Shown here: piece by piece, positions 44,375 through 53,470 of the stretch
How positions within the stretch are numbered: the stretch's first letter is position 1
Layout of the letters: each line of letters opens with the position of its first letter
From: CAYSWV01 sp964434865
GTDB taxonomy: Bacteria > Cyanobacteriota > Cyanobacteriia > Thermostichales > Thermostichaceae
Direction of reading: 5' to 3'
Assembly: GCA_964434865.1 (NCBI GenBank)
Contig: CAYSWV010000022.1
Coordinates: forward strand, 1-64,000
DNA length: 64,000 nt
The notes under the pieces: model-generated
Database searches by the model: none
What the model saw: the letters and a program-made list of their open reading frames with translations, nothing else
What the model was told of the DNA's origin: nothing
Program-made: the position numbers and the translations under genes

Positions 44375-45445
44375 CTAGCCAAACCCTTTCTTTTCTGGCT
44401 TGAGAACTTCCCAGACCCAGATCCCACCCCCTTGATCTCCAGCAGCAAGGACGTGTCCTTCAGGATGCCAGGCCAGCACTGAAAACCCTTGAGTTGATCC
44501 ACTGAGGATCTGATGTTGATCATGAGCCTCATGCCAAAGATAAATTTTACCTGCATTATCAGCAGAAGCTAACAACCTTTGGTGGGGTTGAAACGCAATC
44601 GATTGTACAAATCCCTGATGCCCTTGGAGGACACGATGATGCCATGATCCTGATTGAGTTTGAAACCAAATCGTTACTCCCTCAACACAAGCGGCTGCTA
44701 GCAAGGGTAGGGTAGATCTTTGATTGCACCAACACACTTGACGTACCTTTCCTGGAAACCCCTGCATGAGCCAAGGGGGCGGCGTTGGCCACTCTAAGAC
44801 TGAAAGCGTCCGATCATAATTACCTGTAGCCAAAAAGCGACCATCTTGAGTCCAGGCAGCGGCTAAACTGGCTCCTGGCACTCGTAATAGATAAGGCTCA
44901 GCATCCCACTGATCACTGTCCCAAACTTTGGTCCCTGTATGTCCACACACTGCTAGATAGCGACCCTGAGGATGCCAGCTCAAACCCAACACCGAGGATT
45001 CCACAAAGTCAAGAATGGCTAAAGTGATTTGCGAGACACCATCTACTACATAAACTTGACGGTTAGCATTAAAGGCTAAAACGGATGTTCCGGGCTGCCA
45101 AACCAGCCGATCAATCCATGCGTCCACGAACCAGGCCTCGACTGGCTTTGAGGGAGGAGGGTCTGTTGCAAGGGTAAAATCCCAAATGAATACCTGACCT
45201 CCTTGACCGGCTGCAGCTAATCGGGTGCCATCAGCAGACCAGCAGAGGCTATTGATTGAAGCCTGATCTTGATAACTTAGCAATAATTGCCGATCTGGCC
45301 AGCTCCAAACCTTAATATCTCCCCCAGCTGAGCCAGTGGCTAAGAGGTGGTAACCAGACCAGTCTAGAGCCGTGACGTAATCAGAGACACTTGCTTGCCA
45401 AATCTGTTTGAAATTCTGATTCGATCCAGTTTTCAAGCGAGGCAT
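44375..45445 (-). CDS. WD40-repeat protein paired with CobW
   Basis: A 356-residue WD40 protein, probably one seven-bladed propeller. Blades are visible as YVTALDWSGYHLLATGSAGG, then INSLCWSADGTRLAAAG, VLGLSWHPQGRYLAVCG and VQSIAFQPHQRLLASADNAG. No signal peptide or other domain is seen. Its start overlaps the end of the CobW-like gene by 13 nt, which implies translational coupling and a shared role. It may act as a scaffold or target for the GTPase; this is inference. Confidence 0.82.
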   Translation of the reverse strand: MPRLKTGSNQNFKQIWQASVSDYVTALDWSGYHLLATGSAGGDIKVWSWPDRQLLLSYQDQASINSLCWSADGTRLAAAGQGGQVFIWDFTLATDPPPSKPVEAWFVDAWIDRLVWQPGTSVLAFNANRQVYVVDGVSQITLAILDFVESSVLGLSWHPQGRYLAVCGHTGTKVWDSDQWDAEPYLLRVPGASLAAAWTQDGRFLATGNYDRTLSVLEWPTPPPWLMQGFPGKVRQVCWCNQRSTLPLLAAACVEGVTIWFQTQSGSWHHRVLQGHQGFVQSIAFQPHQRLLASADNAGKIYLWHEAHDQHQILSGSTQGFSVLAWHPEGHVLAAGDQGGGIWVWEVLKPEKKGFG

Positions 45446-46401
45446 GCTAGGAAATCACTGCGGAGTTGAGCTTCATCTAGGTTGCGACCAATAAATACCA
45501 GTTCATTTTTGCGTGGAATCTGAGCAGACCAGAGTTGGCCTGGGCGACCATCAAAGATCATGTGCACGCCTTGAAACACAAATTGATGATCCTGATGGGC
45601 CACATTCAAAATCCCCTTCATTCTGAAAATCTCAGTTCCCTGGGTGCGTAGCAGATGTGAGATCCAGGCATTGATTTTATCTAGATCGACAGCTCTAGGG
45701 TCTGAAATGGCCACAGAATAAATAGATTGATCATGTTCATGAGCATCCTCATCTAGGAAGTTAGGATCAACCGTGAGAGCTTGATTTAAATCAAAGGCCC
45801 TAACACCCACCACCGCTTCTAAATTTAAATCACAGTAGCGGGTAGGGTACAGAGTCACCATGGCATTCATGCTGCGGATCCGCTGCTCCAGGGCTTGCAA
45901 TTGCTCAGGGGACACCAGATCGACTTTATTCAATAGGATCACATTGGCAAAGGCAATTTGTTCTTGAACTTCACTACTTTCCCAGTGATCCCAAATATGC
46001 CTAGCATCAACTACTGTCACAACAGCATCTAGGGCCAACTGAGTTTGAATATCTTCATCGAAGAAAAAAGTTTGAATAACAGGTGCTGGATCGGCAAGTC
46101 CCGTTGTTTCAATCAATAAATGATCAAAAGCATGGCGACGCTGCATCAAGTTACCAATGATCCGAATTAAGTCACCCCGAACGGTACAGCAAATACAGCC
46201 GTTGTTCATTTCAAAAATTTCTTCATCAGCATTGATCACTAGCTGATTGTCGATACCAATTTCGCCAAACTCATTGACAATCACAGCCACTTTTTTGCCA
46301 TGTTCTTGAGTCAAGATGCGATTGAGTAGAGTCGTTTTACCAGCCCCTAGATAGCCTGTTAGTACAGTCACTGGAACTGGCTTTGCCTTTGCTGCTGTCA
46401 T
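45433..46401 (-). CDS. CobW/COG0523-type G3E GTPase (metal chaperone)
   Basis: A 322-residue G3E GTPase. Walker A is GYLGAGKTT (16-24), the metal-binding CxCC is NNGCICCTVRG (Cys69, Cys71, Cys72), and the G4 motif is LLNKVDLV. A histidine/acidic loop (DEDAHEHDQ) lies near residue 220. The C-terminal CobW domain is present. COG0523 proteins deliver or manage zinc (ZNG1, YeiR, ZagA) or support nitrile hydratase and cobalamin synthesis. It follows cynS by 12 bp and overlaps a WD40 gene, so it appears part of the cyanate operon. Confidence 0.9.
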   Translation of the reverse strand: MTAAKAKPVPVTVLTGYLGAGKTTLLNRILTQEHGKKVAVIVNEFGEIGIDNQLVINADEEIFEMNNGCICCTVRGDLIRIIGNLMQRRHAFDHLLIETTGLADPAPVIQTFFFDEDIQTQLALDAVVTVVDARHIWDHWESSEVQEQIAFANVILLNKVDLVSPEQLQALEQRIRSMNAMVTLYPTRYCDLNLEAVVGVRAFDLNQALTVDPNFLDEDAHEHDQSIYSVAISDPRAVDLDKINAWISHLLRTQGTEIFRMKGILNVAHQDHQFVFQGVHMIFDGRPGQLWSAQIPRKNELVFIGRNLDEAQLRSDFLACLA

Positions 46402-46413
46402 AACCCTTTCTCA

Positions 46414-46857
46414 CTACCACTTCTTGTAGGGAAGGAATTTACCGCACATAATGACCTTGACCCGATCACCTTTAGGGTCTTCCTCTTTTTCAACGTCAAT
46501 GGAAAAGTCGATCGCGCTCATGATACCATCACCAAACTTTTCATGCACCACAGCTTTGATGGGCATCCCATATACTTGCATGATCTCGTAGAAACGGTAG
46601 ATCAAAGGGTCAGTGGGAATAACAGGCTCTAATGATCCCTTCAAAGGGGGCTCAGTTAACGGTTCAGCCATTTCAGATCCCAGCCCCAAAGCTGTCACTA
46701 TTTTCTCGGCTTCTTCTTTGGAGGCGCTAGCTTGGCGATAGATCACAGAAGCAATCCAAACTTCATCCATACCAACAATCTTCTCCAATTGTTCAAAGCT
46801 CACACCCTTGGCCTTTTTGGCTGCCAATAGCTTTTCAGTAATGGGTGACAATGCCAT
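46414..46857 (-). CDS. cynS: cyanate hydratase (cyanase)
   Basis: A 147-residue enzyme that converts cyanate and bicarbonate into ammonia and carbon dioxide, as a homodecamer. The catalytic residues Arg88, Glu91 and Ser114 occur in IYRFYEIMQVYG and GIMSAIDFS, eight positions before the E. coli numbering. The N-terminal half is a helix-turn-helix-like domain. AGGAGG lies about 7 nt before the ATG. It follows cynD by 122 bp on the same strand, and its product would act on the imported cyanate. Confidence 0.97.
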   Translation of the reverse strand: MALSPITEKLLAAKKAKGVSFEQLEKIVGMDEVWIASVIYRQASASKEEAEKIVTALGLGSEMAEPLTEPPLKGSLEPVIPTDPLIYRFYEIMQVYGMPIKAVVHEKFGDGIMSAIDFSIDVEKEEDPKGDRVKVIMCGKFLPYKKW

Positions 46858-46979
46858 AATCTCCTCCTAAAACTAAGCTAAACAAAACAACAAATTCAAC
46901 TTTATAGATAGTGCCTGAACTCAATTACAGACTCTTGGGTACAAACTCTTGGCTGATCCTTAACCATAATCTTAGCCTT

Positions 46980-47858
46980 CTAGCCTTGAACGCGAGCTTC
47001 TTCAACTGCACGGGTTTCTAAGGTGAGGTGATGCTCCATCTCATGCTTAAGATCACGATAGGCTGGGTGGTTATCAATTGTTTCTCGATTACGGGGTCTG
47101 GGAAAGGGCACATCGAGGACTTTAGCAATCTGAGCAGCCGGTCCCTTGGTCATCATGACAATCTGATCGGAAAGCAGCAGTGCTTCTTCAATACTGTGAG
47201 TAATCATAATGACTGTTTTACGCTCTTGCTCCCAGATCCGCTCGATCTCATCTTGGAGAAACCCTCGGGTCAGAGCATCTAGAGCTCCAAACGGTTCATC
47301 CATTAATAAAATTTTGGGTTTGATCGCCAGAGCCCGGGCAATCCCCACCCGTTGCTTCATCCCCCCTGAAATTTCATGTGGATGTTTTTTCTTGGCCCCT
47401 GACAGTCCCACTAATGTCAAAAACTCATTCACCACTTCGTTTAAAGCTGTACGACTGTAGTGAGGATGCACAGTTTCAACTGCAAATCGGATATTGTCCT
47501 CAACCGTCATCCATGGCATCAGGGCGTAATTTTGAAACACCATTCCCCGATCGGGACCTGGCCCTGTGATCATTTCACCATTTAACCGGATATCACCCAA
47601 CGTGGCTGGAGAAAGACCTGCAATAATGTTCAATAAGGTCGACTTACCACAACCAGAGGGGCCAATAATGGACACAAACCTGTTAGGTGCAATATCTAGG
47701 CTAATGTTTTCAATGGCCACAAAATCAGGCCGGGCTTTACCCATAAAGCTACTGATCAGGCCCCGTTTACCCTTAAAGATCTTGGTCACACCTTGAACAG
47801 AGAGCTGGGCTGGAGCGGTTGATCCCACTTTATTGAGAGATGGTGTAGCTAAATTCAT
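46980..47858 (-). CDS. cynD: cyanate/nitrate-type ABC transporter ATPase (CynD/NrtD-like)
   Basis: A 292-residue ABC ATPase of the nitrate/sulfonate/taurine group. Walker A is GPSGCGKST (66-74), the signature is SGGMKQRVGIARALA, and Walker B is ILLMDEPFGALD. It overlaps cynB by 4 nt (47855-47858). The next gene is cynS, and there is no NrtC-like fused ATPase, so cyanate rather than nitrate is the likely cargo. The gene symbol rests on this context. Confidence 0.88.
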   Translation of the reverse strand: MNLATPSLNKVGSTAPAQLSVQGVTKIFKGKRGLISSFMGKARPDFVAIENISLDIAPNRFVSIIGPSGCGKSTLLNIIAGLSPATLGDIRLNGEMITGPGPDRGMVFQNYALMPWMTVEDNIRFAVETVHPHYSRTALNEVVNEFLTLVGLSGAKKKHPHEISGGMKQRVGIARALAIKPKILLMDEPFGALDALTRGFLQDEIERIWEQERKTVIMITHSIEEALLLSDQIVMMTKGPAAQIAKVLDVPFPRPRNRETIDNHPAYRDLKHEMEHHLTLETRAVEEARVQG

Positions 47859-48682
47859 GATTCCCGTCCAAATGATATCAGTTGTTGTAAGGCTCCAAAA
47901 ATAGAGTCCAGGATCAGGCCTACAATCCCGATAATAAAGATGGCAACAATAATATTAGGAATATAGAGGTTATTCCACTCATTCCAAATGAAATATCCCA
48001 ACCCTGTCCCTAGCAACATCTCAGCCGCCACAATCACTAGCCATGAGATCCCCATGCTGATCCGCAGTCCTGAAACAATACTGGGTAAAGCTGCAGGCAC
48101 AATCACCTTAAAAATGGTCCGCAGCTTAGAAGCCCCCAGAGTCTTAGCAACATCCAGATACTCAGGGCTGACATTAGCTACCCCAAAGGCAGTATTGATC
48201 AGAGTAGGCCAGATGCTAGAGATCAAGATGATAAAGATACCGGTTTTTTCGGAGTCACGTAACAAAAACAGACCTAGAGGTAGCCAAGCCAATGGTGAAA
48301 CTGGCTTCAGTAGCTGAATGTAAGGATTAAAGGCTTTGAGAGCCACCTTAGACATCCCAATCAAAATGCCCAATGGAACTGCAATCAATGAAGCAGCAAT
48401 ATAACCAATAGCCACTCGTCTGAGGCTGATCAACAGATTCCAGCCAATGCCCAAGTCATTCGGACCGTTATCAAAAAAGGGATTGCTGATCCACCACCAA
48501 AACTCCTTAAAAGTAGCCGATGCGGTGGGAATACCCCTGGAAAATAGCTCAAACCTAGCCCCCAATTCCCACACTGCCAAAAATAGGGTAAGCGAGATTA
48601 GAAATAAGGCTAATGACAGAACGTTCTCATTCCGAAATAGTGGTGATTTGACTGGCTTCCAGGCCTCTTGGGTTGTAGTCAT
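47855..48682 (-). CDS. cynB: cyanate/nitrate-type ABC transporter permease (CynB/NrtB-like)
   Basis: A 275-residue permease with six predicted membrane helices. The first is about residues 25-45 (LSLALFLISLTLFLAVWELG). The EAA-like loop is VAKTLGASKLRTIFKVIVPAALPSI. It overlaps cynD by 4 nt and follows cynA by 30 bp, forming the membrane channel of the importer. Confidence 0.88.
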   Translation of the reverse strand: MTTTQEAWKPVKSPLFRNENVLSLALFLISLTLFLAVWELGARFELFSRGIPTASATFKEFWWWISNPFFDNGPNDLGIGWNLLISLRRVAIGYIAASLIAVPLGILIGMSKVALKAFNPYIQLLKPVSPLAWLPLGLFLLRDSEKTGIFIILISSIWPTLINTAFGVANVSPEYLDVAKTLGASKLRTIFKVIVPAALPSIVSGLRISMGISWLVIVAAEMLLGTGLGYFIWNEWNNLYIPNIIVAIFIIGIVGLILDSIFGALQQLISFGRES

Positions 48683-48712
48683 ATTCTCTCTAAATCCTCC
48701 AATCTGGCTAGC

Positions 48713-50338
48713 CTACACACCATATTGGTCAATTTGATCTTGAATATAAGCGCTGGGATTGGCTGGATCAAATTCATCAAACATCAGCGTTTCAGTCCGA
48801 TAGATCTCAGTTGGAGGTGTTTGACCCAACTCTTGAGCCAATTCTCGGGCTAGGTCTGTGAGGAAGATGTCTTGGCCAATTTCATTGTAGGTATCATCCG
48901 TGATGACTTCAGCTACACGACCATCTCCTTGTAGATCCCAGCGCACTAACTGAGAGCTAATCCAATTGGCAAAGCTCTGCCACGGATAGGGATCAAAATC
49001 GATCCGATCGGGAATACTAAATTCACTCCCGTTGCCATCTTCAAAGTCGCCTGTCAAAACGGCCTTCACGACTTCTTCTGGTTGATTTAGAAAAGCACGA
49101 GTCGAAATCGCAGTCGCAATCTCAGGTCGATTTTGAGGATCCTGGGCATAGCCTGCTGCTTCAATGATGGCCTTATTTAAGGCTCGGAAGGTGTTCGGGT
49201 TTTCGTCAATCCACTGGTCACTGGCAGCAAAAGCACAGCAAGGATGGCCTGGCCACAAATCTTTCGTCAGCAGGTGAATAAACCCAGCCCCTTCAAACAC
49301 CGCCCGCTGGTTAAATGGATCAGGCATTAAGTACGCATCAATATCCCCAGCTACCAACTGGGCAATGCTGTCCGGTGGAGGTACAGGTCGAATCTGGACA
49401 TCAACATCCGGATCAATACCCCCTGTGGCCAAGTAGTAACGTAGGAGTAAGTTATGCATGGAATAAGGGAAGGGTACCCCAATCACAAAACCCTTAAAGT
49501 CTGCCGGACCATTCACATTACCCTTATGACGTTCAGCTACGGTAATGGCCTGTCCATTAATGTTCTCAATACTAGCTAGCTTGATGCCAAAGGAGGCTGA
49601 TCCAAGCCCTAGTGTCATCGCAATCGGCATCGGTGCCAACATATGGTAGGCATCTAGCTCACCTGCAATAGCTGAATCTCTGACCGCACCCCAACTAGGC
49701 ATCTTCACCACTTTGGCATTGAGACCATGCTTTTGATAGAAGCCCAATGGCTCAGACATGATGATGGGTGTGGCACAGGTAATCGGAATGAAGCCAACCT
49801 GAAGCTCTGTCTTCTCTAAAGGACCAGCCTCTTGGGCATTGACTTCTTGATCGGGATACTTAGCAACGCTAGCTGCTGTCACCAGAGCAGCCCCAATCGC
49901 TAGATTTTTGAGGAATTCTCGTCGAGTAAAGTTGCTATTTCGAATTGAATCAGCAAAAAAGAGACCCGCTTGAGGCCCAAAAGCAGCCGCAAATGCATTC
50001 TCAAGACCACCAGCTTGTTGAGCTAAAGCTTGAATTAGACGCTCACGCTTGGGATCTCCCTTAGCAGCCATCTTCAAAAAGAGTGCCTTACGCAATTCAC
50101 GGCCATTAACCTGATCCGCCACTGCAAAAGCTTCGGGCTTGTACAATCCCATCTTGGCCAAATCATCAATCATATCCACTGGATCTTGTGGCATTGTTTG
50201 CATGAATTCCCAGTGGTCTTGAGTTAAATGTGATCCCCCACAGACCAAGCAGGCTAATTCAAAGTCGGTAATTTCTCCTCGTTGGGCAGATAGGCCTTGC
50301 CAGTCTCGTTGAGTTGGAGTTTTTGAGATCACTTGCAT
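48713..50338 (-). CDS. cynA: cyanate/nitrate-type substrate-binding protein (CynA/NrtA-like) with N-terminal extension
   Basis: A 541-residue protein if started at ATG 50338; the frame is open to ATG 50437. Residues about 165-530 form the NrtA/CynA periplasmic binding fold (TELQVGFIPITCATPIIMSE, then MPSWGAVRDSAIAGELDAYH, and PDPFNQRAVFEGAGF). A Tat-like signal (TRREFLKNLAIGAALVTAAS) begins near residue 138. The odd part is the first ~135 residues before this signal, an acidic-to-basic domain with CLVCGGSH and YKPEAFAVADQ. The usual family protein begins directly with the Tat signal. It is the first gene of cynABD-cynS-cobW-WD40. Confidence 0.85.
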   Translation of the reverse strand: MQVISKTPTQRDWQGLSAQRGEITDFELACLVCGGSHLTQDHWEFMQTMPQDPVDMIDDLAKMGLYKPEAFAVADQVNGRELRKALFLKMAAKGDPKRERLIQALAQQAGGLENAFAAAFGPQAGLFFADSIRNSNFTRREFLKNLAIGAALVTAASVAKYPDQEVNAQEAGPLEKTELQVGFIPITCATPIIMSEPLGFYQKHGLNAKVVKMPSWGAVRDSAIAGELDAYHMLAPMPIAMTLGLGSASFGIKLASIENINGQAITVAERHKGNVNGPADFKGFVIGVPFPYSMHNLLLRYYLATGGIDPDVDVQIRPVPPPDSIAQLVAGDIDAYLMPDPFNQRAVFEGAGFIHLLTKDLWPGHPCCAFAASDQWIDENPNTFRALNKAIIEAAGYAQDPQNRPEIATAISTRAFLNQPEEVVKAVLTGDFEDGNGSEFSIPDRIDFDPYPWQSFANWISSQLVRWDLQGDGRVAEVITDDTYNEIGQDIFLTDLARELAQELGQTPPTEIYRTETLMFDEFDPANPSAYIQDQIDQYGV

Positions 50339-50437
50339 ATTTTCAGCATCATAGCGGCTAACTTGCTGCCATCTTGAGATAGGGTTGCCGAAAAAAATGT
50401 ATATATCAATACAATTTCGCAAATTACCTTGAAGCAT

Positions 50438-51138
50438 CAGTAGATTGACATACGATCTACTCTTAGGTATTGGATCTACTCCCAGGTACTGTTAGGTCTT
50501 ACAAAATTGAGTTATGCAAAATCATAGATAGCTTCATTCTAACCTCTTTATCTGGACTAAGAAATTGTACTTATGTTGAGACTATAGCCCTTATGATATT
50601 GACTGTAGCCTTATGGTTTAAGGTAGAAGTTTAAGGTAGAAGTTTAAAGTAAAAAACCATAGCAGTGAAGTACTTTAGTTAAAATATTTAGTTAAAATAG
50701 TTGTGCTGTCAGTATCTTCAACTATGGCCTTCAAGGAGAGTCACACTTGATCAAGGGCCACTAGTATTTTAACTTCAAGACTGAAGGCAGTCCTAAAAAT
50801 TTCAAAGCCCTAGGAGATGCAGTGAAAGTGTAACCTAGATTGGACTGGCCTAGCATTGAGTAAGTTAGTAGTTGAAGCTCATAGTGATCAAATCTAAGTT
50901 GAAGACGATTAGCCCCTAGAACTAACCTATACCCACTATTTCTCTAGCCAATGCTTCCCAAGTTGGTGTTGCAGGCACATTTATTTTCAAAGGTCCACCT
51001 AACTTTTAGTTAAGCTCAATAATTGCGACCATAGTTCGCATTGACAGGGATGATACCGAACAGTATCGTGAATCCAGAGATGTTGGCCTAACTGCTCTAC
51101 AACCCACGATGTGACTATGAAAAGTTAGCGATTGAACT
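50438..51138. other. divergent intergenic region (701 bp), no gene seen
   Basis: This region holds the promoter side of cynA (left) and of a secreted propeller gene (right). No ORF is credible. It contains tandem duplications at 50617-50651 (13-bp unit TTTAAGGTAGAAG, 2.7 copies) and 50674-50699 (14-bp period, TTTAGTTAAAATA). I looked for an NtcA site (GTA-N8-TAC) upstream of cynA; only GTA-N7-TAC near 50467 was found. Confidence 0.55.
50617..50651. repeat. 13-bp tandem repeat, 2.7 copies
   Basis: TTTAAGGTAGAAG occurs at 50617-50629 and 50630-50642, with a partial third copy TTTAAAGTA. It lies upstream of cynA. Confidence 0.85.
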
Positions 51139-52434
51139 ATGCGTATTTTATCATCAATACTGGTGCTGAGTCTTGCCGGAGCCGTGCAGGCTCAAGATGC
51201 ACCTGAATTCAGAGCTAGAGGTCTCGTTGCTATTTCGGATGGAGACATGATAGCAGCTGCCTATGCGGGCAGTGATCTGGGGCCTAAAGTGGCTGATGAT
51301 ACCCTCAGTGTCATTGATCTACGCCAAGGATTAGAGTCTGTAAGCGTTACAACAGTGGCAGCATCCAATAGTGTACCTGGCCCCCCTTCAGCTCTCGCTT
51401 TATCACCAGATGGCCAAACTGCATTTGTCACCGAAGGCAGAAAGCCTCGTAGTCTTACTGCTGCCACCCTAGATGATCTAGAAGATGGACGTACACTAAC
51501 AGCTGTGGACATTTCTGATCTAAACCGACCCCAAGTGGTGACTACACTCACCTTTGATCGCCGTCCTAATGCAGTCAGTGTCAGCCCTAACGGTGACTGG
51601 ATTGTGGTGACTTTGACAGGAGGTGAGGGTGTCTCAGGTCAGCAATTAGCGTTTGTACAATTTAATGGTGAGCGCTTTAGTGAACCTGTCTACCTCTCAC
51701 TCCCTGAAGTCTCAGAGGAGATCTATCCGGTTATGACCTTGTTTCACCCTAGCCGGATGGTTCTAGCTGCTCTGATGGCCCGGCAAAATGAAGTCCGTTT
51801 CTTTGAGCTTGAGATCCAAGATGGCCGTCCAACGTTGGCAGTCTGGAATAATCCAGTTGTGACCGGGAAATACCCTGGTGCAGCTCGGTTTACCCCAGAT
51901 GGGCGACATCTGTTGATCTCTGAATTTCAGTGGGGTAGTGATGTGCCAGGTTTTGGGGCTGAAGCACCGGTAGGATCAGTTGCTATGATCCGCTTGGCTG
52001 AAGGTGAGGAAGGTCGGCACTCTAGAGTAGCCCGAGTGGAAGGCTCAGTTAGCCCAGAAGGCTTGGAGATCAGTCCTGATGGAAACTATGCTATTGCTAC
52101 TAACATTGAACTGTCCTGGCTGTCTAGTGATGATCCACGGTATAGCCCCTATTCCTCAGTGACTCTTATCGGTATTGATAATGAAAATAGCCGTCTGACT
52201 AAGCTCGATGAGACCTTGTTTTATGGTCAGTTGCCTGAGGGAGCTGCCTTTGATGCCACCAGTCGAAATGTATTGGTTACCTCTTATGGCGATCTTTCAG
52301 ATGATCTGGCTCCTGGCTTTCTCAAACACTATCGGATTGTAGAGACTCAGCGAGGTACACGACTGGCCCCAACAGGCATCCAGTTAGATCTACCCCGTGG
52401 TGTCCACCTGGTACTACCACTTCTGAATGAGTAA
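51139..52434 (+). CDS. secreted beta-propeller (YVTN/lactonase-like) protein
   Basis: A 431-residue protein with a signal peptide ending near AGAVQAQDA (about residue 18), so it is exported. The mature part has propeller-type repeats (SALALSPDGQTAFVTEG, then NAVSVSPNGDWIVVT, GAARFTPDGRHLLISE and EGLEISPDGNYAIATN). It resembles 6-phosphogluconolactonase-like/YVTN propellers, but no catalytic residues can be assigned. It is followed by a second exported protein 25 bp downstream, a probable two- or three-gene operon. Confidence 0.78.
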   Translation: MRILSSILVLSLAGAVQAQDAPEFRARGLVAISDGDMIAAAYAGSDLGPKVADDTLSVIDLRQGLESVSVTTVAASNSVPGPPSALALSPDGQTAFVTEGRKPRSLTAATLDDLEDGRTLTAVDISDLNRPQVVTTLTFDRRPNAVSVSPNGDWIVVTLTGGEGVSGQQLAFVQFNGERFSEPVYLSLPEVSEEIYPVMTLFHPSRMVLAALMARQNEVRFFELEIQDGRPTLAVWNNPVVTGKYPGAARFTPDGRHLLISEFQWGSDVPGFGAEAPVGSVAMIRLAEGEEGRHSRVARVEGSVSPEGLEISPDGNYAIATNIELSWLSSDDPRYSPYSSVTLIGIDNENSRLTKLDETLFYGQLPEGAAFDATSRNVLVTSYGDLSDDLAPGFLKHYRIVETQRGTRLAPTGIQLDLPRGVHLVLPLLNE

Positions 52435-52459
52435 ATGATTGCCACCTGCGAGGATAATG

Positions 52460-53233
52460 ATGATCAAAACGATGTTACTGACAACACTAGCGCTCACCAC
52501 AGTGGTCAGTGTTAAGGGTCTCTATGCCCAACAACCTAGCCCTGAACAGCTGGATGCCTTTGAAATTGCCACCTCTTTCAAGAGTACAGCAGTAGAGCCT
52601 GATCTAAAGGCTATTCTCTTATTTGAAGCCTGTGGTGCAACTCCTCAAGCCTTAGCCCATGATCTTTTAACAAGCATTGATCAAACTACACTCAGCTCTA
52701 AAACCACTCGAAAGGGCGCAGTAGTCGGTGAAAACATAGTACAACAACCCGACTGGATCCTCACAGCCACAGTGGCTGCCGATCAAGTGGAACCCCTGAC
52801 TGTTGATCTACAAAGTCTTTATGAAGGTGAAGATTGTGCTGCTACAGCGTTGGTGGGCGACTATATTTCAAGCTGGAATCGGGAACCGTCATGGACTGAT
52901 CCACAAGGACTTTGGGCTGCTGATCTGCAATACTTGAAAGAGGGCTTGTTTGAAACTTACCGAGATTATTTAGTTGATATTCAACCGCTCTATGATCAGT
53001 ATGGCTTTGAGAATGTGGCTCGGATCATCAATATTGAGCCCATTGATCTGGCTCGCCCTATTGAAAATCTAGAGACGCCTGATATTGCGATTATGACTTA
53101 TATTGCCAATTTTCAGGTTGCTTTTGGGGAGTATCGTGAGGATTCTCGCTTTCCAGCTTTGAGAGAACGGCGGGCTAGTGCGTTGCGGCAATATATTAAT
53201 TTCACTGGAACACTGGAGCCGCAAAATGGATAA
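52460..53233 (+). CDS. secreted protein of unknown function
   Basis: A 257-residue protein with an N-terminal signal (MIKTMLLTTLALTTVVSVKG, cleaved near LYAQQ). The mature part is helical and acidic with two Cys, and no family is recognised. The frame is open from TTG 52439; ATG 52460 (or 52457) is preferred because GAGGA precedes it. It lies 25 bp after the propeller gene and overlaps the following HTH gene by 8 nt. A shared periplasmic function is plausible but unknown. Confidence 0.72.
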   Translation: MIKTMLLTTLALTTVVSVKGLYAQQPSPEQLDAFEIATSFKSTAVEPDLKAILLFEACGATPQALAHDLLTSIDQTTLSSKTTRKGAVVGENIVQQPDWILTATVAADQVEPLTVDLQSLYEGEDCAATALVGDYISSWNREPSWTDPQGLWAADLQYLKEGLFETYRDYLVDIQPLYDQYGFENVARIINIEPIDLARPIENLETPDIAIMTYIANFQVAFGEYREDSRFPALRERRASALRQYINFTGTLEPQNG

Positions 53234-53465
53234 GAACCTGCAGGATCAAGTAGCGGCGCTAATGCTTAATGATCTACTCCACACTTTGATTGCTCAGTTA
53301 CTTCGCTGGTCTCATGCTGATGTCTCCCAAAGAAGTGAACCTTTGACCCCAGCCACCTTAGCTCAACTTGATGATGATATTGAAGCTTATGGTGACCAAG
53401 ACCTCTCGCTTGCCAAGCTAGCCCAAGTTGCAGGTTGTTCTCCGTTTTACCTTGCTCATAGGTGA
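53226..53465 (+). pseudogene. truncated AraC-type HTH protein
   Basis: A 79-residue frame starting in ATGGATAA, which overlaps the preceding stop. Residues about 48-79 read DDDIEAYGDQDLSLAKLAQV and then AGCSPFYLAHR followed by a stop. This is the first helix-turn-helix of an AraC-family DNA-binding domain (usual form: LAELAAxAGxSPxHFxRxF); the second half is missing. The protein is too short to be a normal AraC regulator, so it is likely a remnant, or a tiny DNA-binding peptide. It is convergent with hpnB, with 5 bp between them. Confidence 0.6.
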
Positions 53466-53470
53466 GAGAT

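Noticed and set aside
50440..50500. NtcA binding site upstream of cynA
   Set aside because: Only GTA-N7-TAC was found, not GTA-N8-TAC, and no well-placed -10 follows.
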